Positions 1 to 5,000 of a stretch of 5,000 nucleotides of DNA are shown piece after piece. A program made the translations under genes and the position numbers. Location of the stretch: NCBI GenBank assembly GCA_910585755.1, contig CAJUFH010000095.1, positions 1 through 5,000 on the forward strand, given 5' to 3'. This stretch comes from an uncultured Muribaculaceae bacterium (GTDB taxonomy: Bacteria > Bacteroidota > Bacteroidia > Bacteroidales > Muribaculaceae). The notes beneath the pieces are model-generated. The model was not told where the DNA came from. It ran no database searches and was given only the letters and a program-made list of their open reading frames with translations. How positions within the stretch are numbered: position 1 is the stretch's first letter; every line of letters starts with the position of its first letter.

Positions 1-2
1 TC

Positions 3-554
3 GAATGGGGTTTTGTCGATGAAATAACCGACGAGCCGGAGGACACCGCCCCCAGGCTCACCGACGCAACCGCCTCGGCTATGGCCGCTGCCGGTATGCC
101 TATCCCCAACGTTCCTGTTGCCGACCGCGAGAGCGCGATAGGCAAGTTCTTCGCCGCAATCGCCGCGATGTTCCGCCCCGGAGCCGCCGCGACACCCGAA
201 ATCTCTAACCAAACCAATACACCCGAAATGTCAACTATCATCTTTCCGGCTCTCTGCGCCGCGCTCGCCCTCGATGCCGTCGAGCTTTCCGGCGACAAGG
301 CCACGGCAAGCCTCTCCGTGGAGCAGCTTGCCAAAGTCGACAAGGCCTTATCCGGCAATGCCGCAGACCTCAAAGTCAAAGACACCGAAATCGCCAACCT
401 CAAAGCGCGTATCTCCGAACTGGAGAAGAAACCCGCCGAAACCACCTCGGCAATCGTCAGCGACGGACAGCAGCCCGACAAGCCCGAAAATCCGATGGAC
501 GCCTTCTCCGCCTCGGTTCGCCGCGCCCGCGAGATCTACGACCTTCTGCCGTAA
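3..554 (+). CDS. Head-maturation protease (ClpP-like) with C-terminal scaffold domain, 5' end outside window
   Basis: The reading frame is open from the window edge, so the ATG at 81 is not the true start; 183 residues are visible. The first visible residues, EWGFVDEI, match the end of ClpP-type serine proteases, where a G-[LF]-[IV]-D-E-I segment closes the fold. The catalytic residues lie upstream, outside the window. After an Ala/Pro-rich linker comes a hydrophobic stretch around nt 228-290, then a charged heptad-like helix (about nt 318-428) and a C-terminal helix ending REIYDLLP. Proteases of this kind in tailed phages cleave scaffold and capsid proteins during procapsid maturation; a protease-scaffold fusion just upstream of the capsid gene is a common arrangement. 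The assignment rests on the short ClpP end motif, the coiled coil and the next gene being a likely capsid protein. A scaffold attached to some other enzyme cannot be excluded. Confidence 0.75.
   Translation, partial: EWGFVDEITDEPEDTAPRLTDATASAMAAAGMPIPNVPVADRESAIGKFFAAIAAMFRPGAAATPEISNQTNTPEMSTIIFPALCAALALDAVELSGDKATASLSVEQLAKVDKALSGNAADLKVKDTEIANLKARISELEKKPAETTSAIVSDGQQPDKPENPMDAFSASVRRAREIYDLLP
228..554 (+). CDS. Possible nested scaffold protein from an internal in-frame start
   Basis: An ATG at 228, in frame with the protease gene, would give a 108-residue protein starting MSTIIFPALCAALALDAVEL and holding only the coiled-coil part. The preceding bases (ctaaccaaaccaatacacccgaa) are an AC-rich, G-poor leader much like that before the capsid gene (ataaccaaaattcaagtacatt), and unlike the GC-rich coding sequence around it. 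Known parallel: lambda makes scaffold Nu3 from an internal start within protease gene C. Here the nested product is inferred from leader resemblance and domain boundary only; no strong ribosome-binding site is visible, as is normal in Bacteroidota. Confidence 0.45.
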   Translation: MSTIIFPALCAALALDAVELSGDKATASLSVEQLAKVDKALSGNAADLKVKDTEIANLKARISELEKKPAETTSAIVSDGQQPDKPENPMDAFSASVRRAREIYDLLP

Positions 555-600
555 GCTCACAGCCGCAAATCCTCCCTCATAACCAAAATTCAAGTACATT

Positions 601-1575
601 ATGCCCGACTTACTCCATTCAATCCAAATCACAGACCCCGATTATGAAAGGGCGGCAATCACTTGGAAAAGCGACTTTCTCCTTATGCCGCTTTTCGCCT
701 GTGAGGAAGCCCTGAAATATATGCAGGGGATGCCCGGAGTCACCACGCCTACGAAGCTGCCCTCCGTCGAGGGCGCGGGCCAGTTCGCACCGTACCGCCG
801 CGACCGCCGCAGCGCATCGGCCACGAAGGTAGGCTACCGCGAAATTACATCATACCTCGGCAACGTCCGCGAGGACTTCGAGCCTCTGGAAATCATTCAG
901 ACGCTTTTAGGACGCGGCACCGCCACACTCGGCGACGCGCAGATGCAGGCACCTTCGGCGCGCCTCGTGATTGCCGCCGTCATGCGCTCGCTCGGACACC
1001 ATCTGCACGAGGTTCTTTTCACTGCCAAACGCAACCCAGACGGCGACACCACCGCCGACCTGTTCGACGGATGGGGAACAATCCTCGACCGCGAAATGGC
1101 CGAGGGCAATATCTCCGTGGCGAAAAACAACCTGATCGAGCTTACCGAAACCATCGACGGCACAAACGCCGTCGACGTGGCTAAGGAGGTCGAGCGCAGC
1201 TGCGACCCCCATCTGCGCAAGCAGCACAAGTTCCTGTTCTGCGACCCCGGCTTTGCCGACAGCTACAACGATGCCTACCTTGTCACCCACAACGCCGTGC
1301 CGTACAACAAGAAGTACGAGCAGCCCATTGTCGAGGGCAGCTTCAACAAGACCACCATTGTGCCGCTCGACTGCCTCGCCGGTACGGACAAGTACATCGT
1401 TACCCCCGGCTCGAATATGCTCTATGCCTACGACAACATGAGCGACCTCACACGTATGGAGGTCAAGCGTTGGGAGCCGTGGGCCATGACCATAGCCGCC
1501 GCGATGTTCTTCGGCACCCAGTTCCGAAGCATCGACCGCCGCTTCCTCAAAGTCATTAAACTCAAATCCGCTTAA
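601..1575 (+). CDS. Likely phage major capsid protein
   Basis: 324 residues, no signal peptide or membrane segment. The size fits HK97-fold capsid proteins of Mu-like and related phages (about 300-400 residues). The protein lies directly after the protease/scaffold gene, the usual place for the capsid gene. Visible traits include an N-terminal arm, a basic stretch YRRDRRSASATKVGYRE, a central helical part (about residues 100-200), and a C-terminal part with PLDCLAG-TDKYIVTPGSNMLYAYD followed by a basic tail with RSIDRRFLKVIK. The sequence resembles capsid proteins annotated in Bacteroidales prophages as I recall them; no search was made. The ATG at 601 follows an A-rich leader with no Shine-Dalgarno sequence. 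The stop is two bases before the next gene, so the two are almost certainly co-transcribed. The coding call is very secure and the capsid role likely. Confidence 0.8.
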   Translation: MPDLLHSIQITDPDYERAAITWKSDFLLMPLFACEEALKYMQGMPGVTTPTKLPSVEGAGQFAPYRRDRRSASATKVGYREITSYLGNVREDFEPLEIIQTLLGRGTATLGDAQMQAPSARLVIAAVMRSLGHHLHEVLFTAKRNPDGDTTADLFDGWGTILDREMAEGNISVAKNNLIELTETIDGTNAVDVAKEVERSCDPHLRKQHKFLFCDPGFADSYNDAYLVTHNAVPYNKKYEQPIVEGSFNKTTIVPLDCLAGTDKYIVTPGSNMLYAYDNMSDLTRMEVKRWEPWAMTIAAAMFFGTQFRSIDRRFLKVIKLKSA

Positions 1576-1577
1576 CT

Positions 1578-2159
1578 ATGGCTACCGCTACATCTTCCTG
1601 TCTTAACATACAGAAATCGCTCGCGTGGTGTCAGGGCACCCCCGAATACGCCGGTGTGCGCCGCCGCATCTACTATCTCGCCAAGAGCGAGATAGTGGCG
1701 TGGCCGCTGCTGGAGCGCGACGCCAACGGCATACGCGCCATTTCCGCAAAATACCTCGGCGACTTCACCCTCAAAGCTGATGCCAAATGGAAATACATCG
1801 ACATACTGCCCGACAAGTCGCAGCTTACCTCCGAGCCGCAGGGCGAGCTACCCTCGCAGACGCAGCTTAACAAGCTCGTGGCCGTACATCCCGGCGTGGG
1901 CGCGGAGGCTTCCGCCGCCGCTGCCTACCTCAACAACTCCGACAATGTTTTTATCGTCCAGGACATGAACGACAATTACCGCGTTGTCGGCTGCGACAAG
2001 TGGCTCACCAAAACCACCGTGAATCAGGACAACGGACAGGGCGCGTCCGGCACCACGTCCACGACTATCAACGTCGAGGCTTCCGACGAGGTGCCCGCGC
2101 CTTTCTACTCCGGCGAAATCGTTACGGAGGACGGCATCATAAATGGCCCCGGGAAATAG
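1578..2159 (+). CDS. Conserved phage structural protein, possibly tail tube or head decoration
   Basis: 193 residues, starting two bases after the capsid stop. The N-terminal part (about 8-45) holds two cysteines and a basic RRRIYYLAKSEIV segment. The middle has KWKYIDILPDKSQLTSEPQGE. A later part, VFIVQDMNDNYRVVGCDKW, is followed by a Gly/Ser/Thr-rich loop and a beta-like segment TTINVEASDEVPAPFYSG. That final pattern (Thr-rich strand, then xPAPFY) resembles tail-tube or immunoglobulin-like virion proteins in which a bound object is compared with a reference value, but I recognise no named family. Position after the capsid gene would suit a decoration protein, tube protein or head-tail connector. 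It ends with TAG, which matters for judging whether TAG is reassigned in this genome. A perfect 9-bp inverted repeat lies inside the gene near its 5' end. Confidence 0.82.
   Translation: MATATSSCLNIQKSLAWCQGTPEYAGVRRRIYYLAKSEIVAWPLLERDANGIRAISAKYLGDFTLKADAKWKYIDILPDKSQLTSEPQGELPSQTQLNKLVAVHPGVGAEASAAAAYLNNSDNVFIVQDMNDNYRVVGCDKWLTKTTVNQDNGQGASGTTSTTINVEASDEVPAPFYSGEIVTEDGIINGPGK
1672..1696 (+). repeat. Intragenic inverted repeat near the 5' end of the structural gene
   Basis: ACTATCTCG (1672-1680) and CGAGATAGT (1688-1696) are perfectly complementary with a seven-base loop, ccaagag. The hairpin would form about 95 bases into the gene after the capsid gene. It encodes YYLAKSEIV and may be chance; a role in translation or mRNA stability is possible. 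Confidence 0.5.
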
Positions 2160-2730
2160 AAACCGGGAACCCGATTCCTGTTTTCCAATTTCCAATCCCA
2201 TGAAACCTTACGACGGCAGCGGAGCGGTTGATTTGAGCGGTGTTCTCTCGGAGATTGAACAGCCCATTTTGGAAACGCCGTCTGCCGCCGTTTTATCATC
2301 GCCCAAATCCGGCAAGGATCTTTTCGCCGAAAAGAACCGCCGCCAGTGGGCGCACAACGACGGAGCACGGTGCGACTTCCAAAGCCGCCCGACGCTTGCC
2401 TACCGCACAGGGCTTTTCTTCCTCGCCGTCTGGAAAAGATCAATATACGGCAAGACACTCTCGGAAATCAAGGCCGACGATGAAATGATACCAAAAGTTG
2501 CGGAGGCCACCACCGCGCTTCTCGCCGATGTACTCGGCAATAACCTCGCCGCCGGAGGCTGGGCTGTAATCACCACCCCGAAACGCCGACACCTTCAGCG
2601 TAACTTCGCCTCGCTCGTCGCCCACCGCATAGCCGCGCTTCTCGGCATACCCTTTTATGAAGATGCCGCGCTATGCCACTCAAAGCATCGCGTCAACGCG
2701 ACCTTTACAATGAATCTCTGCCCCTCGGAG

Positions 2731-2733
2731 TAG
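2731..2733 (+). other. In-frame TAG interrupting the phosphoribosyltransferase
   Basis: The triplet TAG sits between SE and NIIVFDD in an otherwise continuous reading frame. A single base change from CAG, AAG or GAG would explain it. The frame on both sides is intact, with no second stop or frameshift before the natural end at 2853, so the event looks recent or tolerated. Confidence 0.85.
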
Positions 2734-2849
2734 AACATTATCGTTTTCGATGATTTTGTCACCACCGGCCAGACGATGCTCTCTATGAAACGGCTATTTC
2801 AGCCTACCGGCAAGAACCTTGTCTTTATCGCCGGGATTAACAACAAGGC

Positions 2850-2853
2850 TTAA
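2850..2853. other. Palindromic TTAA shared by two convergent stop codons
   Basis: The four bases TTAA hold the TAA stop of the phosphoribosyltransferase frame (2851-2853, + strand) and the TAA stop of the AT-rich gene (2850-2852, - strand). There is no spacer and no visible terminator hairpin between the convergent genes, so the transcripts should overlap at their 3' ends. Confidence 0.85.
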
Positions 2854-3407
2854 CGAAAATCATCTATATAGTACGTATCATTTTGAGGCCGTACCTCATT
2901 ACCATTTAACGTATTCAAGATACCTGTTTGATTAAGCCCTCGCTTTCTATTCAAATATTCTTTTTCTTTTGAGAGTTTCTCCCCTATCATTGAAGTTACT
3001 AACGTTTTCATTTCGTTAGAAACCTCCTTGCCTAATACTTCCTGAAATGATTTATCAGGATATTGGAAAATATCATCATAATTAGCCAAAAATTCCACCA
3101 CTAAATAATCACCATATTCACTAAGCAATTCTTTTAGCCGTAATTTGTCATTATTGAAAAGATATAAGTAATATTCTTCAATTATTAGCCAACGGCCTCG
3201 ATTATCATGGAATACTATACCATCTTTGGTTTTTGAATAGGATTTTAGTTTAATATATTCTTCTCCAAATATATTAACTAAATATAAATACAAGTTATAA
3301 TCCATCGCAGCACGTCTAAGAATTTCTCCTATGCCATGCTGAATATTGAAAGATAGGATATATTGGTCCAGTGGTAACATAATGAATATTTCCGCAAAGT
3401 TACTCAT
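2850..3407 (-). CDS. AT-rich accessory (moron-like) protein of unknown function
   Basis: 185 residues read from 3407 down to a stop at 2850-2852. I do not recognise the family. Base composition is about 25-35% GC in lines counted by eye, against about 50-67% on either side, and the codon use is A/T-ending with many Tyr, Leu, Asn and Lys residues. No signal peptide or clear membrane helix is present; the middle is Tyr-rich and acidic (IIEEYYLYLF), the C-terminal third is charged and helical, and the end is YYIDDFR. It lies between structural modules in the opposite direction and converges with the broken phosphoribosyltransferase, the typical setting of a phage moron. Start choice is uncertain: ATG at 3380 (codon 10, 176 residues) is an alternative, since a TAnnTTTG box overlaps codons 2-5. 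Its composition points to recent horizontal acquisition; a host-benefit or anti-phage role is inference from context only. Confidence 0.8.
   Translation of the reverse strand: MSNFAEIFIMLPLDQYILSFNIQHGIGEILRRAAMDYNLYLYLVNIFGEEYIKLKSYSKTKDGIVFHDNRGRWLIIEEYYLYLFNNDKLRLKELLSEYGDYLVVEFLANYDDIFQYPDKSFQEVLGKEVSNEMKTLVTSMIGEKLSKEKEYLNRKRGLNQTGILNTLNGNEVRPQNDTYYIDDFR
3395..3402 (-). promoter_or_regulatory. Secondary -7-like box overlapping the reverse gene start
   Basis: Read on the - strand this is TAACTTTG, a match to TAnnTTTG. It lies within codons 2-5 of the long form of the AT-rich gene and 14 bases before the alternative ATG at 3380. No TTTG-like -33 element is seen at the expected 19-21 base spacing, so it is weaker than the palindrome promoter; if used, translation would begin at 3380. 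Confidence 0.3.
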
Positions 3408-3416
3408 TTTGCGTCT

Positions 3417-3447
3417 TTTATCGGCTATGCCGGGCGAAATAATTTTG
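3417..3447 (+). promoter_or_regulatory. Candidate Bacteroidota promoter for the packaging operon
   Basis: The -7 box TAATTTTG (3440-3447) matches TAnnTTTG. A weak -33 element TTTA (3417-3420) lies 19 bases upstream, the usual distance. Transcription would begin a few bases before the ATG at 3473. The -33 box is a poor match, so confidence is moderate. Confidence 0.45.
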
Positions 3448-3467
3448 TGTCAGACAAAATTATCGCC
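3433..3467. repeat. Imperfect palindrome between divergent genes
   Basis: Perfect 10-base arms ATAATTTTGT (3439-3448) and ACAAAATTAT (3454-3463) flank a five-base centre, gtcag. The stem extends outward by GGCG (3433-3436) paired with CGCC (3464-3467) across a two-base bulge. It sits in the 65-base gap between the two divergent genes. It could bind a dimeric repressor or fold as RNA; each arm also contains a promoter -7 box. Confidence 0.75.
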
Positions 3468-3485
3468 GAAATATGAACCACCAAT
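3455..3485 (-). promoter_or_regulatory. Candidate Bacteroidota promoter for the reverse AT-rich gene
   Basis: On the - strand the second palindrome arm reads TAATTTTG (3462 down to 3455). ATTG (3485 down to 3482) lies exactly 19 bases upstream, matching the TTG core of the -33 element. The start codon at 3407 is 47 bases downstream of the -7 box. The -33 element lies inside the first codons of the + strand gene at 3473. Confidence 0.5.
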
Positions 3486-4009
3486 TTACCAAAAGACTGG
3501 GCGCGTGGCTCCGGGAGCGGCCCGACACCCGCGACTACGCCGCCGGATGCAAGATGTTTTTGCAGTTGACCGCCCGCGTCAATATGTATAAGAATCTTCT
3601 CGTCGCGCCCGATATGCCGCGCCTCGAAACCGAACTGCAAAAGCATTACGATTTCCGCGTGGCCGAGCTTACACACGCCCAGGTTGCCGAAATGGACGCA
3701 CAGGCCGCCACCATCGCCGCCAACAACAATCTGCAAGCCGAAGAATCCGAAGCGACACCGCCCCGTGGCCGACGCGCCGACCACGACACCCTGCCGCCCG
3801 AAATACAGGCCCTCTATGTCGAGAACCTTTCCGTGCTGCGCCGGATGCGCGAGGTGCATCTGCGCCTCCGCAATCTCTCGCTCGAAACCGCCACTTGCCC
3901 CGACAGCGAGCGTTACCCATTCCTCAAAGAACTTATCGACCTCGATAAGAAATACCGCTCCAACTGGCAGGGCTACGACAACTACGAGGCCACGCTCGGG
4001 AAGAAATGA
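3473..4009 (+). CDS. Conserved phage protein of unknown function, first gene of packaging operon
   Basis: 178 residues, mostly helical, with no signal peptide or membrane segment. I do not recognise a named family. The N-terminal part (residues 1-45) has GAWLRERPDTRDYAAGCKMF and a leucine-rich helix; the middle (about 60-95) is Ala/Glu-rich; a basic PRGRRADHDTLPPEIQ segment leads into a long arginine-rich helix (about 110-145, VLRRMREVHLRLRNL). The end carries YPFLKELIDLDKKYRSNWQGYDNY. Its TGA overlaps the ATG of the next gene in ATGA, a sign of translational coupling. The next genes include a small-terminase-like protein, so a role in packaging or its control is likely but inferred. GC content returns to the phage average from this gene on. 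The start is taken at ATG 3473 because it lies just downstream of the palindrome promoter. Confidence 0.88.
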   Translation: MNHQFTKRLGAWLRERPDTRDYAAGCKMFLQLTARVNMYKNLLVAPDMPRLETELQKHYDFRVAELTHAQVAEMDAQAATIAANNNLQAEESEATPPRGRRADHDTLPPEIQALYVENLSVLRRMREVHLRLRNLSLETATCPDSERYPFLKELIDLDKKYRSNWQGYDNYEATLGKK

Positions 4010-4539
4010 AACGCACCGCCTCGATCTCCGAAATCCTCCGGCCTTTGAAAGACGCGCCTTTTCAGGCGTATCTTTCTTCCGCGCTCCAAGTGGCCGACAT
4101 CCTCGAATGGATTCTTGAACAGACCGGCACCGCCGAGATTTGGCAGACCTCCTTCTCCATTTCCGAAGAATTTCTGCGCCGACTTTTCTTCCTCAAAAAG
4201 AAACGCCCGATTAGCCGCTTTAACCTCGTGCTCGACCACAAGGCCACTAACAAGACCATAAAGCTGTGGAGCTTCATCGTCCAAGTTGTCGACAGAACCT
4301 TTCTCGCCGACAACCATTCCAAAATCCTGTTGGTGAAATCGGCAAAAGGCGACACCGTCGCCGTCGTCACCTCGCAGAATCTCACCCGTGGCAACCGCGC
4401 CGAGAGCGCGTTTATATCCACCTCGCCGGAGATTTTCGCAAACCTCCACGCCTCCGTCCTCGACATCATCGAGAACCATTCCGTACCCCTCAACGACCTG
4501 TTTAACCAACGCCTGACAGCCGCAAATGAACTCCGATAG
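4006..4539 (+). CDS. Phospholipase D-like (single HKD motif) phage protein
   Basis: 177 residues. The key segment is NHSKILLV (H104, K106) followed by a Gly-Asp turn (D116) and VTSQNLTRGNR (S123, N125), which matches the HxK...(G/T)SxN core of the phospholipase D superfamily, with a Glu at 133 as often seen after the motif. Proteins with one such motif act as dimers and many are nucleases or strand-cleaving enzymes rather than lipases. Spacing between HxK and Asp (nine residues) is longer than the classical four. The first 60 residues are helical; residues 70-100 have alternating beta-like stretches. It overlaps the previous gene by four bases and the next by fourteen. The place directly before a small-terminase-like gene suggests nuclease activity tied to DNA packaging or genome protection, but the substrate cannot be told from sequence. 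Confidence 0.82.
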   Translation: MKRTASISEILRPLKDAPFQAYLSSALQVADILEWILEQTGTAEIWQTSFSISEEFLRRLFFLKKKRPISRFNLVLDHKATNKTIKLWSFIVQVVDRTFLADNHSKILLVKSAKGDTVAVVTSQNLTRGNRAESAFISTSPEIFANLHASVLDIIENHSVPLNDLFNQRLTAANELR

Positions 4540-4816
4540 CATCATATTCACCGAGCAGCAACTTTCCGACATCGAGAAATACGCGAGCATATACCTCAAA
4601 ATATCCGACATCGCTGTAATCCTCGACATCGCCCCCGAAGTGCTCCGCAACGCCATAGCCCACCGCGACAGCGAAGTGTCGCGCCGCTACCACCGGGGCA
4701 AGGCCATTTCCAAAGTCAAGCTGCGACAACAGGAAATGACCCTCGCGCAAGTAGGCTCGCCTCTCGCTCTCGTCAACACCGCAAACAACCTACTTGACAT
4801 GGAAGACGATGAGTAG
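4526..4816 (+). CDS. Small terminase subunit-like DNA-binding protein
   Basis: 96 residues. An N-terminal helix-turn-helix is seen at about residues 19-45 (YLKISDIAVILDIAPEVLRN). It is followed by a basic helix with RRYHRGKA, then LRQQEMTLAQVGSPLALVNTANNLL, a pattern typical of small terminase subunits and related phage HTH proteins, where a helix-turn-helix precedes an oligomerising helix and a Gly-x-Pro-Leu-Ala segment. In such phages the small subunit recognises the packaging site and loads DNA onto the large subunit. The start overlaps the previous gene by 14 bases. The stop is TAG and overlaps the next gene by 8 bases. The length is shorter than many small terminases (about 150 residues), so a different HTH packaging factor is possible. 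No large subunit is visible within the window. Confidence 0.72.
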   Translation: MNSDSIIFTEQQLSDIEKYASIYLKISDIAVILDIAPEVLRNAIAHRDSEVSRRYHRGKAISKVKLRQQEMTLAQVGSPLALVNTANNLLDMEDDE

Positions 4817-5000
4817 AAAACAGCCCGACACCCTCGAAGTCTGCCGCCGCTCCCTGTTCGCCACAAAGGACGAACTCGCCGCGCTATATACCGAGGCGAT
4901 GGTGCTGCGCGTACTCCGCATACGCGACCTTTACGCCTGGGTTGTCGCCAACCCCGACGCAAAGGATCGCCAGTTTGTCGAGGAACATCTTTACCGCTAC
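4809..5000 (+). CDS. Partial gene, 3' end outside window, function not recognised
   Basis: ATG at 4809 opens a frame that runs without stop to the window edge, giving 64 visible residues starting MSRKQPDTLEVCRRSLFATK. It overlaps the previous gene by 8 bases, so it is likely coupled to it. The visible part is helical and charged, with LRIRDLYAWVVANPDAKDRQFVEEH. It shows none of the Walker motifs of a large terminase, but only the first part is seen. A second packaging or DNA-binding protein, or the N-terminus of the large terminase, are both possible. Confidence 0.75.
   Translation, partial: MSRKQPDTLEVCRRSLFATKDELAALYTEAMVLRVLRIRDLYAWVVANPDAKDRQFVEEHLYRY

Larger units (their letters stand above)
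2200..2853 (+). pseudogene. Phosphoribosyltransferase-like gene interrupted by an in-frame TAG
   Basis: The frame runs 217 codons to TAA at 2851 but has TAG as codon 178 (2731-2733). Directly after that TAG, codons 180-193 read IIVFDDFVTTGQTM, the classic PRPP-binding loop of type I phosphoribosyltransferases (hydrophobic run, two acids, TTGxT). Codons before the stop include TPKRRHLQRNFASLVAHRIA and CHSKHRVNATFTMN, as in ComF-like enzymes. The truncated 177-residue product would lack the whole substrate loop and should be inactive. I chose ATG 2200 because the bases before it form an A/T-rich leader and the protein then starts MKPYDGSGAVDLSG; an in-frame ATG at 2143 would overlap the previous gene by 17 bases. 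Such enzymes transfer ribose 5-phosphate from PRPP to a base in nucleotide salvage; why a phage keeps one here is unknown. Sequencing error, amber suppression or recent nonsense mutation are the alternatives; neighbours that end in TAG favour a mutation. Confidence 0.8.

Noticed and set aside
907..1290. Reverse-strand open frames inside the capsid gene
   Set aside because: They are antisense to a well-supported 324-residue gene and have low-complexity composition without domains.
2151..2193. Weak inverted repeat GGAAAT/ATTTCC after the structural gene as a terminator
   Set aside because: Only six base pairs with a long loop and no T-run; the next gene begins almost at once, so a terminator is not supported.
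2143..2199. Upstream ATG as start of the phosphoribosyltransferase
   Set aside because: It would overlap the previous gene and add 19 residues of ordinary leader-like sequence; ATG 2200 has a better leader and a natural N-terminus.
2731..2733. Genome-wide reassignment of TAG to an amino acid, as in some gut phages
   Set aside because: Three neighbouring genes (ending at 2159, 4539 and 4816) use TAG as an apparently natural stop at sensible protein ends, so a global reassignment is unlikely; a local mutation is simpler.
3439..3463. The palindrome as an intrinsic terminator
   Set aside because: The core stem is A/T-rich with no T-tract after it, and it lies between divergent gene starts, which suits an operator or promoter region better.
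3425..3859. Reverse-strand open frame of 144 codons
   Set aside because: It runs opposite the conserved gene at 3473, is His/Gly/Val-rich and shows no domain; it is a by-product of codon bias.
3982..4656. Long reverse-strand open frame of 224 codons
   Set aside because: It lies opposite genes with recognisable motifs (phospholipase D-like and small-terminase-like), and its sequence is rich in Gly, Val and Arg, as expected for the complement of GC-rich coding DNA.

Overview
The window looks like part of a prophage or temperate phage of a Bacteroidales-type host. The + strand is GC-rich (roughly 58-65% by eye). It carries a tightly packed run of head and DNA-packaging genes. Genes start without clear Shine-Dalgarno sequences but often after A/T-rich or CA-rich leaders, and the one convincing promoter region has Bacteroidota-type -7 boxes (TAnnTTTG). 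Family assignments rest on recognised motifs and gene context; no search was run.

Layout. 3-554 is the 3' part of a ClpP-like head-maturation protease fused to a coiled-coil scaffold domain, with a likely nested scaffold start at 228. 601-1575 is the likely major capsid protein, and 1578-2159 a small conserved structural protein, probably tail tube or head decoration. 2200-2853 is a phosphoribosyltransferase broken by an in-frame TAG just before its PRPP-binding loop. 2850-3407 is an AT-rich gene (about 30% GC) on the opposite strand, convergent with the phosphoribosyltransferase and sharing its stop-codon TTAA. 3433-3467 is an imperfect palindrome holding divergent promoter-like boxes. 3473-4009 (conserved helical protein), 4006-4539 (single-HKD phospholipase D-like protein), 4526-4816 (small-terminase-like) and 4809-5000 (partial, unrecognised) form an overlapping + strand operon.

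How they work together. The protease/scaffold, capsid and structural protein build the procapsid. The operon from 3473 on appears to open a DNA-packaging module. Between these modules sits an accessory zone: a decayed phosphoribosyltransferase and a reverse-strand moron-like gene of foreign composition. That zone is the most interesting part of the window and the best place to look for a lysogenic-conversion or anti-phage function, although the protein itself shows no recognisable domain.
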